This document shows, piece after piece, positions 1-7,355 of a DNA stretch of 43,195 nucleotides. The position numbers were made by a program, and so were the translations under genes. Positions within the stretch are counted from its first letter, which is position 1, and each line of letters opens with the position of its first letter. The stretch lies in NCBI GenBank assembly GCA_964371555.1, contig CAYJMQ010000014.1:1-43195 (forward strand). The letters are read 5' to 3'. This DNA comes from CAYJMQ01 sp964371555 (GTDB lineage Bacteria; Bdellovibrionota; JACOXK01; 2-02-FULL-40-11). The notes below the pieces were generated by a model. It did not search any database. It saw nothing but the letters and a program-made list of their open reading frames with translations, and was not told where the DNA came from.

Positions 1-302
1 AGACAAAAGCTCCCAGAAGGCCGTTGCCGCTGAGCGGAGCCGCGAACGCCTCGGCATAGCGTTTCCAATACTCCCGGAGAGCGGCGAGGATATCTTGCTC
101 CCCTCGCCCTGGCCTCGCCCGATCTCTCATTGCTTCCTCGGATGCCGACTAACGATCTGGCTCCTGGCGGCCGGCGGACACCATTGCTCGGCCATGACGA
201 ACCGCTTCCCCGCCGGTTCGCCCCACCGCCCCGCAGGACCACCCCGCCAAACCGGCCCCGCCCCCCGCCGCGCCCCCCCCCCCCTCACACCCCGCGGGGC
301 GG
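1..302. other. Anomalous GC/C-rich left edge, probable chimeric or low-quality contig end
   Basis: This stretch is far richer in G+C than the rest of the window and contains long homopolymers, including a C run near 273-284. It joins ftsZ abruptly at about 303. In the ftsZ frame it carries stops at about 57, 150 and 195 and shows no resemblance to the FtsZ N-terminus. On the minus strand, positions 130 to 1 hold an open frame of about 43 codons running off the edge (reads like ...EQDILAALREYWKRYAEAF...). It resembles real high-GC coding sequence, but I do not recognise the family. I infer a mis-joined fragment; a genuine rearrangement is the alternative. Confidence 0.6.
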
Positions 303-1220
303 GGGGGAGGGACAGGCACGGGGGGAGCCCCTGTGATAGCGCAAATCGCAAGAGATCTTGGTTCTCTCACAGTTGGGGTGGTTACAAAACCGTTTCATTT
401 TGAGGGGAAAAAACGGATGCGTCAGGCTGAAGAAGGAATCAAGCAGCTGCGGCAGACAGTCGACACGCTCATTGTCATTCCCAATCAACGACTTCTTACC
501 ATCGCAACGGAGCAGATGCCGCTTCTTGAAACATTTAAAAAATGCGACGAAGTTCTCCTGCATGCCGTACAGGGAATTTCAGACCTCATTAACATTCGCG
601 GGCTCATCAATCTCGATTTTGCCGATATTCGCACCATTATGACCAACAAAGGGATGGCGCTGATGGGGACTGGCATCGGCTCGGGAGAAAATCGCGCGGT
701 TCAAGCGGCAACAGCGGCGATATCAAGCCCTCTGCTTGAAGATATATCGATAGAAGGGGCGACAGGGATCATCATTAATATTACAGGGGATCCATCTCTG
801 TCTCTCTATGAAGTCAATGAAGCCTCGACCCTCATTCAGCAGGCGGCGCATGAGGATGCTGAAATTATCTTTGGGGCTGTCATTGATGACGCGATGAAAG
901 ATAATGTTCGTGTGACAGTCATTGCAAGTGGATTTAAGAGGGATGAGAGGATTTCACAGGTCATTCCAAAACCGCATGAAGAAGTCATTTCGGTTCGAAC
1001 CGCCCCTCCGAAGCACCCTGATGCCTATGGCTCTGAGCCAAGAATTGTAATTCGGGGTCATGAGCAGGAACTCCCGAAGTCAAAGGATTCTGTTTCCAAG
1101 ACGGCTTCTCCAAAAGAATCCGCCAAGCAGCGTCCGATTCGCGACATGGGGCAAATCGAGGTCGACGAAGACGAATACGATATTCCGACATTCATTAGAA
1201 GGCAGACGGAGATTGACTGA
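303..1220 (+). CDS. ftsZ: Cell division protein FtsZ, 5'-truncated
   Basis: FtsZ is the tubulin-like GTPase that forms the cytoplasmic Z-ring. The reading frame is FtsZ-like from position 303, where it encodes the tubulin signature GGGTGTGGAP, and continues through DLGSLTVGVVTKPFHFEGKKRM. The GTPase T7-loop region (NLDFADIRTIM) and the C-terminal domain follow. The tail ends in the conserved peptide DIPTFIRRQ, which binds FtsA/ZipA-type partners. About the first 100 residues, including the earlier nucleotide-binding loops, are missing. An automatic caller would start at GTG 333, but that codon lies inside the conserved core and is not a real start. Upstream sequence is anomalous, so the truncation is probably an assembly effect. 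ligA follows 25 nt after the stop. Confidence 0.93.
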   Translation, partial: GGGTGTGGAPVIAQIARDLGSLTVGVVTKPFHFEGKKRMRQAEEGIKQLRQTVDTLIVIPNQRLLTIATEQMPLLETFKKCDEVLLHAVQGISDLINIRGLINLDFADIRTIMTNKGMALMGTGIGSGENRAVQAATAAISSPLLEDISIEGATGIIINITGDPSLSLYEVNEASTLIQQAAHEDAEIIFGAVIDDAMKDNVRVTVIASGFKRDERISQVIPKPHEEVISVRTAPPKHPDAYGSEPRIVIRGHEQELPKSKDSVSKTASPKESAKQRPIRDMGQIEVDEDEYDIPTFIRRQTEID

Positions 1221-1245
1221 CAAGTAAGACGAGCGTCAAAAAATC

Positions 1246-3273
1246 TTGAAACGGTTTGTGCTTGAGAGTACTTCTGTAAGGGTGAATGAAAAAGAAGCCG
1301 CGGCGCGGATTGGGAAATTAATCGAAGAGATCGACTACCACAATTACCGCTATTATGTGCTCGACGATCCCGAAATTTCAGACCATCAGTTTGATAAGCT
1401 GCTTCGGGAGCTCGAAGGGCTTGAGAAGCAGTTTCCCCGCTTAAAATCGCCCACCTCTCCTACACAGCGGGTTGGCGCAAATCCGGTAAAAAAATTTAGG
1501 GAATACAGGCATCGCCATCCGATGCTCTCTCTTGGAAATGTCTTTGGCGAAGAAGAATTCAAAGAATTCGACGAGCGCGTCAAGCGGTTTTTAAAAAATG
1601 ATCAGGAGATTGAATATGTCTGTGAATATAAAGTGGATGGATTAGCCGTGGAGATTGTCTATGAAGATGGGGCGCTTTCAGCAGGGGCGACACGCGGAGA
1701 CGGTGTGGTTGGGGAAGAGATTACTCAAAATATAAAGACGATCCGGTCGGTTCCGCTGAGGCTTAGAGATGATCCGCCATCTTATCTTGAAGTCCGAGGC
1801 GAAATTTTTATGCCGGTCCCGGATTTTCACAACCTGAATAAAGAAAGGGGGAAAAAAGGGGAGGCGGTTTTTGCAAATCCCAGAAATGCGGCCGCAGGCT
1901 CGATGCGCCAGCTCGATCCCAAAGTGACAGCTTCCCGGAAGCTCGATATTTTCTGTTATGGTCTCGGCGAGGCGCGGGGAAAGACATTTAAAACACATGC
2001 TGAATCTTTGAAGAGACTTCAAAAGTATGGCCTCAAAATAAATCCAACTTATGTGATTTGTAAAGGGGTCTCGGAAGTTATGGCGTTTCATCAGAATGCG
2101 ATGAAAAAAAGAGAGAAGCTGGATTACGAAGTCGATGGCGTTGTGGTTAAAGTGAATGACCTTGAACTTCAAAAAAGGCTCGGTGAAGTTGCCAAAAGCC
2201 CCCGCTGGGCGATTGCCTATAAATTTCCCGCCAGGGAAGAGACAACGGTGATTGAAGATATTATCATTCAGGTTGGAAGAACGGGGGCGCTGACCCCGGT
2301 TGCGGTTTTAAAACCGGTGCATGTCGGGGGGGTTCAAGTTTCCCGGGCAACGCTTCACAACCAGGACGAAATCGATCGGAAAGATATTCGAATGGGCGAT
2401 ACCGTTTTTATCCGGAGGGCGGGAGAGGTGATTCCCGAAGTGGTAAAGAGCGTTGCGTCCAAGAGGACAGGAAAAGAAAAGAAATTTAAAATGCCCATCC
2501 ATTGTCCGGTCTGTGGAAGCCGCGTTATTCGTGAAGAAGACGAAGCGATCCATCGGTGTATCGGCATCGATTGTCCGGCAAAAATTAAAGAAGGGATTGA
2601 GCATTTTGTCTCGCGGGATGCGATGGATATTGAAGGGCTCGGTAAAAAATGGGTTGAAGCGCTTCTCAATCATAAAATGATTCATCACTTCTCGGATATT
2701 TATGATTTGACGAAGGAAAAACTTTTAGCCCTGGAGCGGCAGGGAGAAAAATCAGCTAAAAATCTGCTCGATTCCATTGAGCGGAGCAAAAAGAAACCGC
2801 TCGATAAATTCATTTACGCGCTTGGCATTCGTCATGTCGGGGCAAATACCGCAAAGCTTCTTTTGCATCATTTCAGCTCGATGGAGAAACTGATGAAAAC
2901 GACTCAAGAAGAGCTTGAGGAAATACATGAGATCGGCTCAATCATGGCAAAATCGATTTACGATTTTTTTCACGATGAACGGAATCTCAAAGAAATCAAA
3001 CGACTTCTTTCAAAAGGGATTCATTTCGAAAAGGTGGTCGAAAAAAAAGGGCCGTTTTCGGGAAAAATGTTTGTTCTGACCGGAACACTCCCAACCTATT
3101 CCAGACAAGAGGCGACAAAGATGATTGAAGAGGCGGGGGGGCGGGTCTCTTCGGCAGTGAGCCGGAATACAGACTATGTTTTGGCAGGATCGGATCCAGG
3201 TTCAAAACTGAAAAACGCCAAAGAATTAGGGGTTAAAATTATTGACGAAGATGAATTTAAGAAGATGTTTTAG
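1246..3273 (+). CDS. ligA: NAD-dependent DNA ligase LigA
   Basis: LigA seals nicks in duplex DNA during replication and repair, using NAD+ to adenylate its active-site lysine. The 675 residues match the usual family length. Visible domains in order are the Ia NMN-binding region (YHNYRYYVLDDPEISD, ~30-46), the adenylation motif KVDG with Lys129, the OB fold, a four-cysteine zinc finger (CPVCG...CIGIDCP), helix-hairpin-helix repeats, and a C-terminal BRCT domain (FSGKMFVLTGTLP onward). The listed start is TTG. GTG at 1282 is an alternative that would remove 12 residues before the first helix; neither has a convincing Shine-Dalgarno. The gene follows ftsZ by 25 nt, and its 3' end overlaps the convergent thioesterase gene by 17 bp. 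Confidence 0.96.
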   Translation: MKRFVLESTSVRVNEKEAAARIGKLIEEIDYHNYRYYVLDDPEISDHQFDKLLRELEGLEKQFPRLKSPTSPTQRVGANPVKKFREYRHRHPMLSLGNVFGEEEFKEFDERVKRFLKNDQEIEYVCEYKVDGLAVEIVYEDGALSAGATRGDGVVGEEITQNIKTIRSVPLRLRDDPPSYLEVRGEIFMPVPDFHNLNKERGKKGEAVFANPRNAAAGSMRQLDPKVTASRKLDIFCYGLGEARGKTFKTHAESLKRLQKYGLKINPTYVICKGVSEVMAFHQNAMKKREKLDYEVDGVVVKVNDLELQKRLGEVAKSPRWAIAYKFPAREETTVIEDIIIQVGRTGALTPVAVLKPVHVGGVQVSRATLHNQDEIDRKDIRMGDTVFIRRAGEVIPEVVKSVASKRTGKEKKFKMPIHCPVCGSRVIREEDEAIHRCIGIDCPAKIKEGIEHFVSRDAMDIEGLGKKWVEALLNHKMIHHFSDIYDLTKEKLLALERQGEKSAKNLLDSIERSKKKPLDKFIYALGIRHVGANTAKLLLHHFSSMEKLMKTTQEELEEIHEIGSIMAKSIYDFFHDERNLKEIKRLLSKGIHFEKVVEKKGPFSGKMFVLTGTLPTYSRQEATKMIEEAGGRVSSAVSRNTDYVLAGSDPGSKLKNAKELGVKIIDEDEFKKMF

Positions 3274-3673
3274 CCTTTTCCAGTTTTTTTCTTAATGTTT
3301 CCGGAATGGGAATCACTTTTTGTTTTTCATAGTCAAAGGTGACCAATGCCGTTTTTGCGGCGGCCACAAGACGGTTTGTCTTTTGTTCTTTGATCTCATA
3401 TTCCATGATAAAACTTGCGTTTCTGATTTCTGAAACGCGGACATAGATATCTAAAAATTCATCGACATAACTCGGTGATTTAAACTGGCAGCTCGCTTCG
3501 GCCAGAATAATTGGACATCTTGTTTTAAAAGTATCTGCCTGATAGCCGAGCGATCCGAAAAAAGCGACGCGGGATTCTTCGAGATAAGTAAAATAAACGG
3601 CATTATTGACGTGCCCGAGCATATCCGCATCGCGAAAGCGGACTTTGAGAGAGTGTTTAAAAACGGATGACAT
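3257..3673 (-). CDS. Acyl-CoA thioesterase, YbgC/4HBT hotdog family
   Basis: This 138-residue single hotdog-fold protein probably hydrolyses acyl-CoA thioesters in the cytoplasm. The family signature RFRDADMLGHVNNAVYFTYLEESR is at residues ~13-36, with the catalytic Asp of the D-x-x-G-H-x-N-N pattern at its start. The substrate cannot be read from sequence; relatives act on short- to medium-chain or aromatic acyl-CoAs. The gene is convergent with ligA (17-bp overlap) and divergent from the microcompartment operon. A thioesterase beside an operon encoding an acyl-CoA-forming aldehyde dehydrogenase is suggestive, but a link is not demonstrated. Confidence 0.88.
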   Translation of the reverse strand: MSSVFKHSLKVRFRDADMLGHVNNAVYFTYLEESRVAFFGSLGYQADTFKTRCPIILAEASCQFKSPSYVDEFLDIYVRVSEIRNASFIMEYEIKEQKTNRLVAAAKTALVTFDYEKQKVIPIPETLRKKLEKAKTSS

Positions 3674-3702
3674 GCGTTTGAATATTGCTCTGCCCAGGGT
3701 TT
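3667..3702 (-). promoter_or_regulatory. Weak candidate promoter of the thioesterase gene
   Basis: Reading the minus strand, TTGAAA is followed after 17 nt by CAATAT, which ends 8 nt before the ATG at 3673. The -35 is good (5/6) and the -10 poor (3/6). It is listed mainly because its geometry matches the other short-leader promoters in this window. Confidence 0.25.
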
Positions 3703-3757
3703 TTTTTCAAGAATATTTCTTGCTGCAAGCTACAACCTGACATAAATGGAATATCTC

Positions 3758-3794
3758 TTGACAACTGTTTGATTCGAAGATGTAAAGGCATCAG
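3758..3794 (+). promoter_or_regulatory. Candidate sigma-70 promoter of the microcompartment operon, near-leaderless
   Basis: A perfect -35 TTGACA (3758-3763), 17-nt spacer and -10 TGTAAA (3781-3786; 4/6) precede the first shell gene. Only 8 nt separate the -10 from the GTG start at 3795, so transcription would begin at or next to the start codon. The AAAGG that could serve as ribosome-binding site overlaps the -10, so both readings cannot hold for the same transcript. Confidence 0.5.
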
Positions 3795-4421
3795 GTGATT
3801 CAGTTAAAGAGCTATATTTTTCTCGATTCACTTCAGCCGCAGCTTGCAACATTTATAGGCACGACGGCGAACGGTTTTTTACCTTCACCGAATGATGCAT
3901 CCCTTTTTGTTGAGATTGCGCCGGGAATCGCGATCAATCGGATTATGGATGTTGCTTTGAAATCTACGAAGGTTCGTCCAGCTTATCAGATTGTTGAGCG
4001 TTCGTTTGGAATCCTCGAAGTGCATCATCCGGATCAGGGAGAGGTGAGACAGGCGGGGCTTTCGATTTTAAAGGGATTGGAGGTTTTGGAGAACCAGAGA
4101 CAAAAGCCCGAGATAGTAACGAATCAGATTATTCGCGCCATTGAGTCAGATCAGGCAACGATTATTAATCGCAGGCGGCAGGGATCGATGGTCTTGCCAG
4201 GCCAGTCGCTTTTTATTTTGGAGACGAATCCAGCGGCTTATATTGCTTTTGCGGCGAATGAGGCGGAGAAGGCGGCGACGATTTTTTTAGTTGAGATGGT
4301 CCCGTTTGGGGCATTTGGGAGACTCTACCTGAGTGGAGAAGAGTCTGAGATCGACTCAGCCGCGGCGGCGGCGATTCAGGCGTTAGAAGGAATTCAGGGA
4401 ACAAAGATGGCAAACAGTTGA
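3795..4421 (+). CDS. Bacterial microcompartment shell protein, tandem-domain trimeric (BMC-T, gated CsoS1D-like type)
   Basis: This 208-residue protein has two consecutive BMC folds and should form a pseudohexameric trimer tile in the shell facets. Domain 1 begins LKSYIFLDSLQPQLATFIG and ends near residue 100; domain 2 carries MVLPGQSLFILETNPAAYIAFAANEAEKAA. The VVERSFG-like segment contains adjacent Glu68-Arg69. A Glu-Arg pair is the gating residue pair in stacking, double-layer BMC-T proteins (CsoS1D type), and I recall the same arrangement in Haliangium ochraceum BMC-T2. Start GTG 3795 is chosen because homologues begin right before this motif. It heads the shell operon; the hexamer gene follows after 51 nt. 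The transported molecule is unknown. Confidence 0.9.
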   Translation: MIQLKSYIFLDSLQPQLATFIGTTANGFLPSPNDASLFVEIAPGIAINRIMDVALKSTKVRPAYQIVERSFGILEVHHPDQGEVRQAGLSILKGLEVLENQRQKPEIVTNQIIRAIESDQATIINRRRQGSMVLPGQSLFILETNPAAYIAFAANEAEKAATIFLVEMVPFGAFGRLYLSGEESEIDSAAAAAIQALEGIQGTKMANS

Positions 4422-4457
4422 CACGCCGCTTTCTAAAAGAAAATGGCGTGTTGGCAT

Positions 4458-4468
4458 AAGGAGGAAAG
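4458..4468 (+). promoter_or_regulatory. Strong Shine-Dalgarno of the BMC-H gene
   Basis: AAGGAGGAAAG sits about 5 nt before ATG 4473. It fixes the start at 4473 instead of the upstream in-frame ATG at 4443. Strong initiation fits the need for more hexamer than any other shell subunit. Confidence 0.8.
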
Positions 4469-4472
4469 AGAC

Positions 4473-4799
4473 ATGTCAGACGCACTTGGACTGATTGAAA
4501 CAAAAAGCTTTGCGGCGATGGTTGAGGCATCGGATGCGATGGTGAAAGCCGCAAAGGTAGAACTGGTAGGCTATGAAAAAATTGGCGGGGGGTATGTGAC
4601 TGCCATTGTTCGTGGTGATGTTGCCGCGGTGAAGGCTGCCACCGAAGCGGGCGCCAGGGCCGCAGAGAAAATTGGGGAATTGGTTGCGGTGCATGTCATT
4701 GCAAGACCGCATCTCAATGTCGATTTAACCTTACCGCTGGGACGAAAATCTGATTTGAGCGCTACAGCGCCTCGAAAATCCAAAGAAGTCAGGGCATAG
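4473..4799 (+). CDS. Bacterial microcompartment shell protein, hexamer-forming (BMC-H)
   Basis: This 108-residue single-BMC-domain protein is the expected major shell tile. It starts MSDALGLIETKSFAAMVEASDAMVKAA, the classic PduA/EutM/CcmK-type opening. The pore loop reads YEKIGGGYVTAIVRGDV and the domain closes with VAVHVIARPHLNVD. A basic tail of about 25 residues (GRKSDLSATAPRKSKEVRA) follows. The start is set by the excellent ribosome-binding site. It is the only single-domain BMC-H gene in the operon, so one hexamer must supply most facets. The pentamer gene follows 6 nt later. Confidence 0.96.
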   Translation: MSDALGLIETKSFAAMVEASDAMVKAAKVELVGYEKIGGGYVTAIVRGDVAAVKAATEAGARAAEKIGELVAVHVIARPHLNVDLTLPLGRKSDLSATAPRKSKEVRA

Positions 4800-4805
4800 T
4801 CAAAA

Positions 4806-5099
4806 ATGCTTGTTGGACGTGTGGTCGGTTCCCTTGTCTCTACCCAGAAAGACGCTGGGATGGAGGGGATGAAGCTCCTTGTTGTGGAACAGACCGATAT
4901 GATGGGGAATCCGAAGGGATCTCATCTCGTCGCGGTTGATGCCGTTGGGGCTGGCGAAGGGGAAGTTGTTCTTTACGCAAGCGGGAGCTCCGCGCGGCAG
5001 ACAGGGCTCACCCGTGAGAAGCCGGTTGACGCGGTTATCATGGGCATTATCGATTCAATAACCATTCGCGGTGAGGTTGTTTTTTCAAAAGATTTTTAG
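4806..5099 (+). CDS. Bacterial microcompartment vertex protein (BMC-P, EutN/CcmL family), first copy
   Basis: This 97-residue EutN/CcmL-family protein should form the pentamers that cap the icosahedral vertices. Family features are the opening LVGRVVGSLVSTQKDAGMEGMKLLVV, the central HLVAVDAVGAGEGEVVLYASGSSAR, and the closing PVDAVIMGIIDSITI. It lies between the hexamer gene and the aldehyde dehydrogenase with very short gaps, so the genes are co-transcribed. It is the best-conserved of the three pentamer genes and is likely the main vertex protein. Confidence 0.95.
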   Translation: MLVGRVVGSLVSTQKDAGMEGMKLLVVEQTDMMGNPKGSHLVAVDAVGAGEGEVVLYASGSSARQTGLTREKPVDAVIMGIIDSITIRGEVVFSKDF

Positions 5100-5105
5100 C
5101 GAATC

Positions 5106-6512
5106 ATGCAAGAGAATGAGATTTCATACATAGTCGATCGGGTCATTGAGCGCCTAAACCCTTCTCATGAGACCCCTTCTCGTGAGACCCCTCCTCGTTA
5201 TATCAATCAGAGCGGCAGTTTTGATTCTATAGATGAGGCGGTCTCTTCAGCTATTTGTGCCCAGCGGGAGCTTCTCTCTCTTTCTTTGGCAAAAAGAAAA
5301 GAAATCATAGAAAAAATCCGGGAGGCGTGCCGAAAAGTGGTTCCAACGCTGGCAGAGATGGCAGTCTCGGAAACAGGATTTGGTCGGGTTCAGGACAAAA
5401 TAAAAAAAAATAATCTTGTGATCGATAAAACCCCGGGTGTTGAAGATATTGAACCTGTTATTTTTACAGGTGACCATGGACTGACGCTGATCGAGCGGGC
5501 CCCCTATGGTGTGATTGGTGCGATTACCCCCAGTACCAATCCGACAGAAACGATTCTCTGTAACAGCATCGGCATGATTGCCGCTGGAAACAGTGTGGTC
5601 TTTAACCCACACCCGTATACGAAGCGTGTCTCTGCCTATGTTGTCGATATTGTCAATCGTGCCATTGTTGAAAATGGGGGTCCGCCAAATCTGATCAGCC
5701 TCATGCGCGAACCGACGATCGAGTCTGCACAGCAACTGATGAAACATAAGGACATTCGTCTTCTTGTGGTTACGGGGGGGGCGGATGTGGTCAGGGTTGC
5801 CATGCGGAGTGAGAAGCGGGTGATTGCCGCCGGGCCTGGAAATCCCCCTGTTGTCGTCGATGAAACGGCAGATATCGATCGTGCCGGTCATGACATTGTC
5901 TGGGGGGCGAGCCTTGATAACAATATTGTCTGTATTGCGGAAAAAGAGGTGATCTGTGTTGAGTCTGCGGTGGAAGGGCTCCTTCTTGCCATGAAGAAAC
6001 ATCATGCGATGGAACTCTCTTCCTATCAACTCAGGCAATTGGAGAAAGTTATTTTAAAAGAGGGGGGTCCCAATAAGGCCTTTATCGGAAAAAATGCGAA
6101 TCTGATTTTAAAAGAGCTTGGAATTTCCGCAGGTGATGATCTTAGGGTGATTGCCGTGAGAACAGAAGCCGATCATCCTTTTGTTTTAAAAGAGCTTATG
6201 ATGCCCGTTGTTCCGATTGTCAGTGTCCGAAATGTCGATGAAGCGATCGATCTTGCGAAAAAAGTGGAGCACGGGTATGGGCATACGGCCGTGATGCATT
6301 CAAAAAACATCGACAATCTTCATAAAATGGCAAAAACCATTGGCACAGCGATTTTTGTGAAGAATGGCCCCTCTTATGCGGGGCTCGGGTACAAGGGAGA
6401 AGGATATACTTCATTTACAATCGCTTCACCCACCGGCGAAGGGATGACCTCGGCAAAGAATTTTACAAAAGAAAGACGGTGTGTGTTGAAGGACAGATTT
6501 AGGATTATTTAG
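5106..6512 (+). CDS. Microcompartment CoA-acylating aldehyde dehydrogenase (PduP/EutE-like) with encapsulation peptide
   Basis: The 468-residue enzyme probably oxidises a short aldehyde to its acyl-CoA with NAD+ inside the shell. Residues 3-17 (ENEISYIVDRVIERL) form a short amphipathic helix like the PduP encapsulation peptide. A Pro/Thr/Arg linker (~20-36) follows, then the ALDH fold. Visible core motifs are APYGVIGAITPSTNPT (~132-147), AAGPGNPPVVVD (~241-252) and the catalytic cysteine in NNIVCIAEKE (Cys276), the PduP/EutE-type sequence. It is the only recognisable core enzyme in the operon. No diol dehydratase, ethanolamine lyase, glycyl-radical enzyme, aldolase, PduL phosphotransacylase or alcohol dehydrogenase is nearby. 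The aldehyde source is therefore unknown. Confidence 0.94.
   Translation: MQENEISYIVDRVIERLNPSHETPSRETPPRYINQSGSFDSIDEAVSSAICAQRELLSLSLAKRKEIIEKIREACRKVVPTLAEMAVSETGFGRVQDKIKKNNLVIDKTPGVEDIEPVIFTGDHGLTLIERAPYGVIGAITPSTNPTETILCNSIGMIAAGNSVVFNPHPYTKRVSAYVVDIVNRAIVENGGPPNLISLMREPTIESAQQLMKHKDIRLLVVTGGADVVRVAMRSEKRVIAAGPGNPPVVVDETADIDRAGHDIVWGASLDNNIVCIAEKEVICVESAVEGLLLAMKKHHAMELSSYQLRQLEKVILKEGGPNKAFIGKNANLILKELGISAGDDLRVIAVRTEADHPFVLKELMMPVVPIVSVRNVDEAIDLAKKVEHGYGHTAVMHSKNIDNLHKMAKTIGTAIFVKNGPSYAGLGYKGEGYTSFTIASPTGEGMTSAKNFTKERRCVLKDRFRII
5161..5190 (+). repeat. Tandem 15-bp repeat in the aldehyde dehydrogenase linker
   Basis: Two 15-bp units (5161-5175 and 5176-5190) differ at one base and are followed by a partial third copy. 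They encode SHETP-SRETP-PR, the spacer between the encapsulation helix and the catalytic domain. The unit length keeps frame, so copy-number change would alter linker length without breaking the gene. Confidence 0.8.
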
Positions 6513-6519
6513 CGGGAGT

Positions 6520-7083
6520 ATGCAGCATCCAGCTATCGGGTTAATCGAAACCAGCAGTATTGCCAAGGGGCTTTTCCTCGTCGACCAAATGATAAAAAAA
6601 GCCCCCGTGGAGATTTTGATTTCAAAAACGGTCTCTCCGGGGAAATACGTCGTTTTAATCTCTGGCGACGTTGCTTCCACAGAAGAGGCGATGCAGGCCG
6701 CAATAGAGAAGGTCTCCCCTTTTTTAGTCGATTCAATGTTTATTCCAAATGTTCATCCCGAAGTTCTTTTAGGGATTAAGGCAGGGATTAAAGAGAATTA
6801 TAAAAAGATGAAAATTGACTCCCTGCTTATTGCTGAAATGGCTACCGTTTCTTCGACTATTTCAGCCTTGGACAGAGGGCTTAAGGCGGCCGAGGTGGCT
6901 CTTATCAGGCTTAGATTGGGACAGGGTCTCGGGGGGAAGGGGTATTTTATATTAACCGGGGATCTCAGCGAAACTCAGGCTGCGCTATCGGAAGTCCAGA
7001 AAATTTTTTCTGATGGGAAACTCCTTCATTCAGAGATTATTGCAAGACCGCATGACGAATTTGACTTTCAGGTGATTGAATGA
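6520..7083 (+). CDS. Bacterial microcompartment shell protein, tandem-domain (BMC-T), second type
   Basis: This 187-residue protein contains two canonical BMC domains. Domain 1 runs from IGLIETSSIAKGLFLVDQMIKKAPVEI to about residue 85. Domain 2 runs from LLIAEMATVSSTISALDRGLKAAEV to the ARPHDEFD terminus. The putative pore loops are TVSPGKYVVLISGDV and GLGGKGYFILTGDL. From memory it resembles Haliangium ochraceum BMC-T1, a single-layer trimer, more than the gated tile encoded at 3795. The gene lies 7 nt after the dehydrogenase. Its stop overlaps the next start as ATGA, so the downstream pentamer is probably translationally coupled. Confidence 0.93.
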   Translation: MQHPAIGLIETSSIAKGLFLVDQMIKKAPVEILISKTVSPGKYVVLISGDVASTEEAMQAAIEKVSPFLVDSMFIPNVHPEVLLGIKAGIKENYKKMKIDSLLIAEMATVSSTISALDRGLKAAEVALIRLRLGQGLGGKGYFILTGDLSETQAALSEVQKIFSDGKLLHSEIIARPHDEFDFQVIE

Positions 7084-7355
7084 ATTTGGGGAAAGTGATT
7101 GGCGTTGTTGTTTCAACTCAAAAAGTGGATTCCCTTGAAGGGGTGAAGTTCTATGTTGTTGAACCTCAGAATGAAAAAGGGGAAAGGGCGGGTGATCTTT
7201 TGATTGCGGCGGATACCGTTTCTTCAGGGCCGGGGGATTGCGTGATTTGGGTTTCTTCACGTGAAGCGGCGCTGGCGTTGGATGAAACATTTAATCCCGT
7301 CGATGCCGCGATTGTGGGAATTGTCGATTCAATCAATATTGAGGTTACGAGATGA
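7080..7355 (+). CDS. Bacterial microcompartment vertex protein (BMC-P, EutN/CcmL family), second copy
   Basis: This 91-residue pentamer protein opens LGKVIGVVVSTQKVDSLEGVKFYVV and closes PVDAAIVGIVDSINIEV. It overlaps its neighbours by 4 bp at both ends (ATGA). The middle contains a shorter, more acidic loop than the first copy (QNEKGERAGDLL). It is clearly divergent from copies one and three, so the paralogues are old and not a recent duplication. Minor vertex variants may tune shell permeability or anchor cargo, but no specific role can be read from sequence. Confidence 0.93.
   Translation: MNLGKVIGVVVSTQKVDSLEGVKFYVVEPQNEKGERAGDLLIAADTVSSGPGDCVIWVSSREAALALDETFNPVDAAIVGIVDSINIEVTR

Noticed and set aside
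95..563. Several overlapping open frames on both strands at the left edge
   Set aside because: They are Pro/Arg/Gly-rich translations of the GC-rich junk or antisense of ftsZ, with no recognisable protein character.
1678..2172. 164-codon open frame antisense to ligA
   Set aside because: It lies fully inside LigA catalytic coding sequence and has no family resemblance.
4443..4472. Upstream ATG extension of the BMC-H gene
   Set aside because: The strong AAGGAGGAAAG site lies between the two ATGs and serves 4473, where the family N-terminus begins.
5247..6038. 263-codon open frame antisense to the aldehyde dehydrogenase
   Set aside because: It is fully inside a confidently assigned gene and its His/Asn/Arg-rich translation is a typical antisense shadow.
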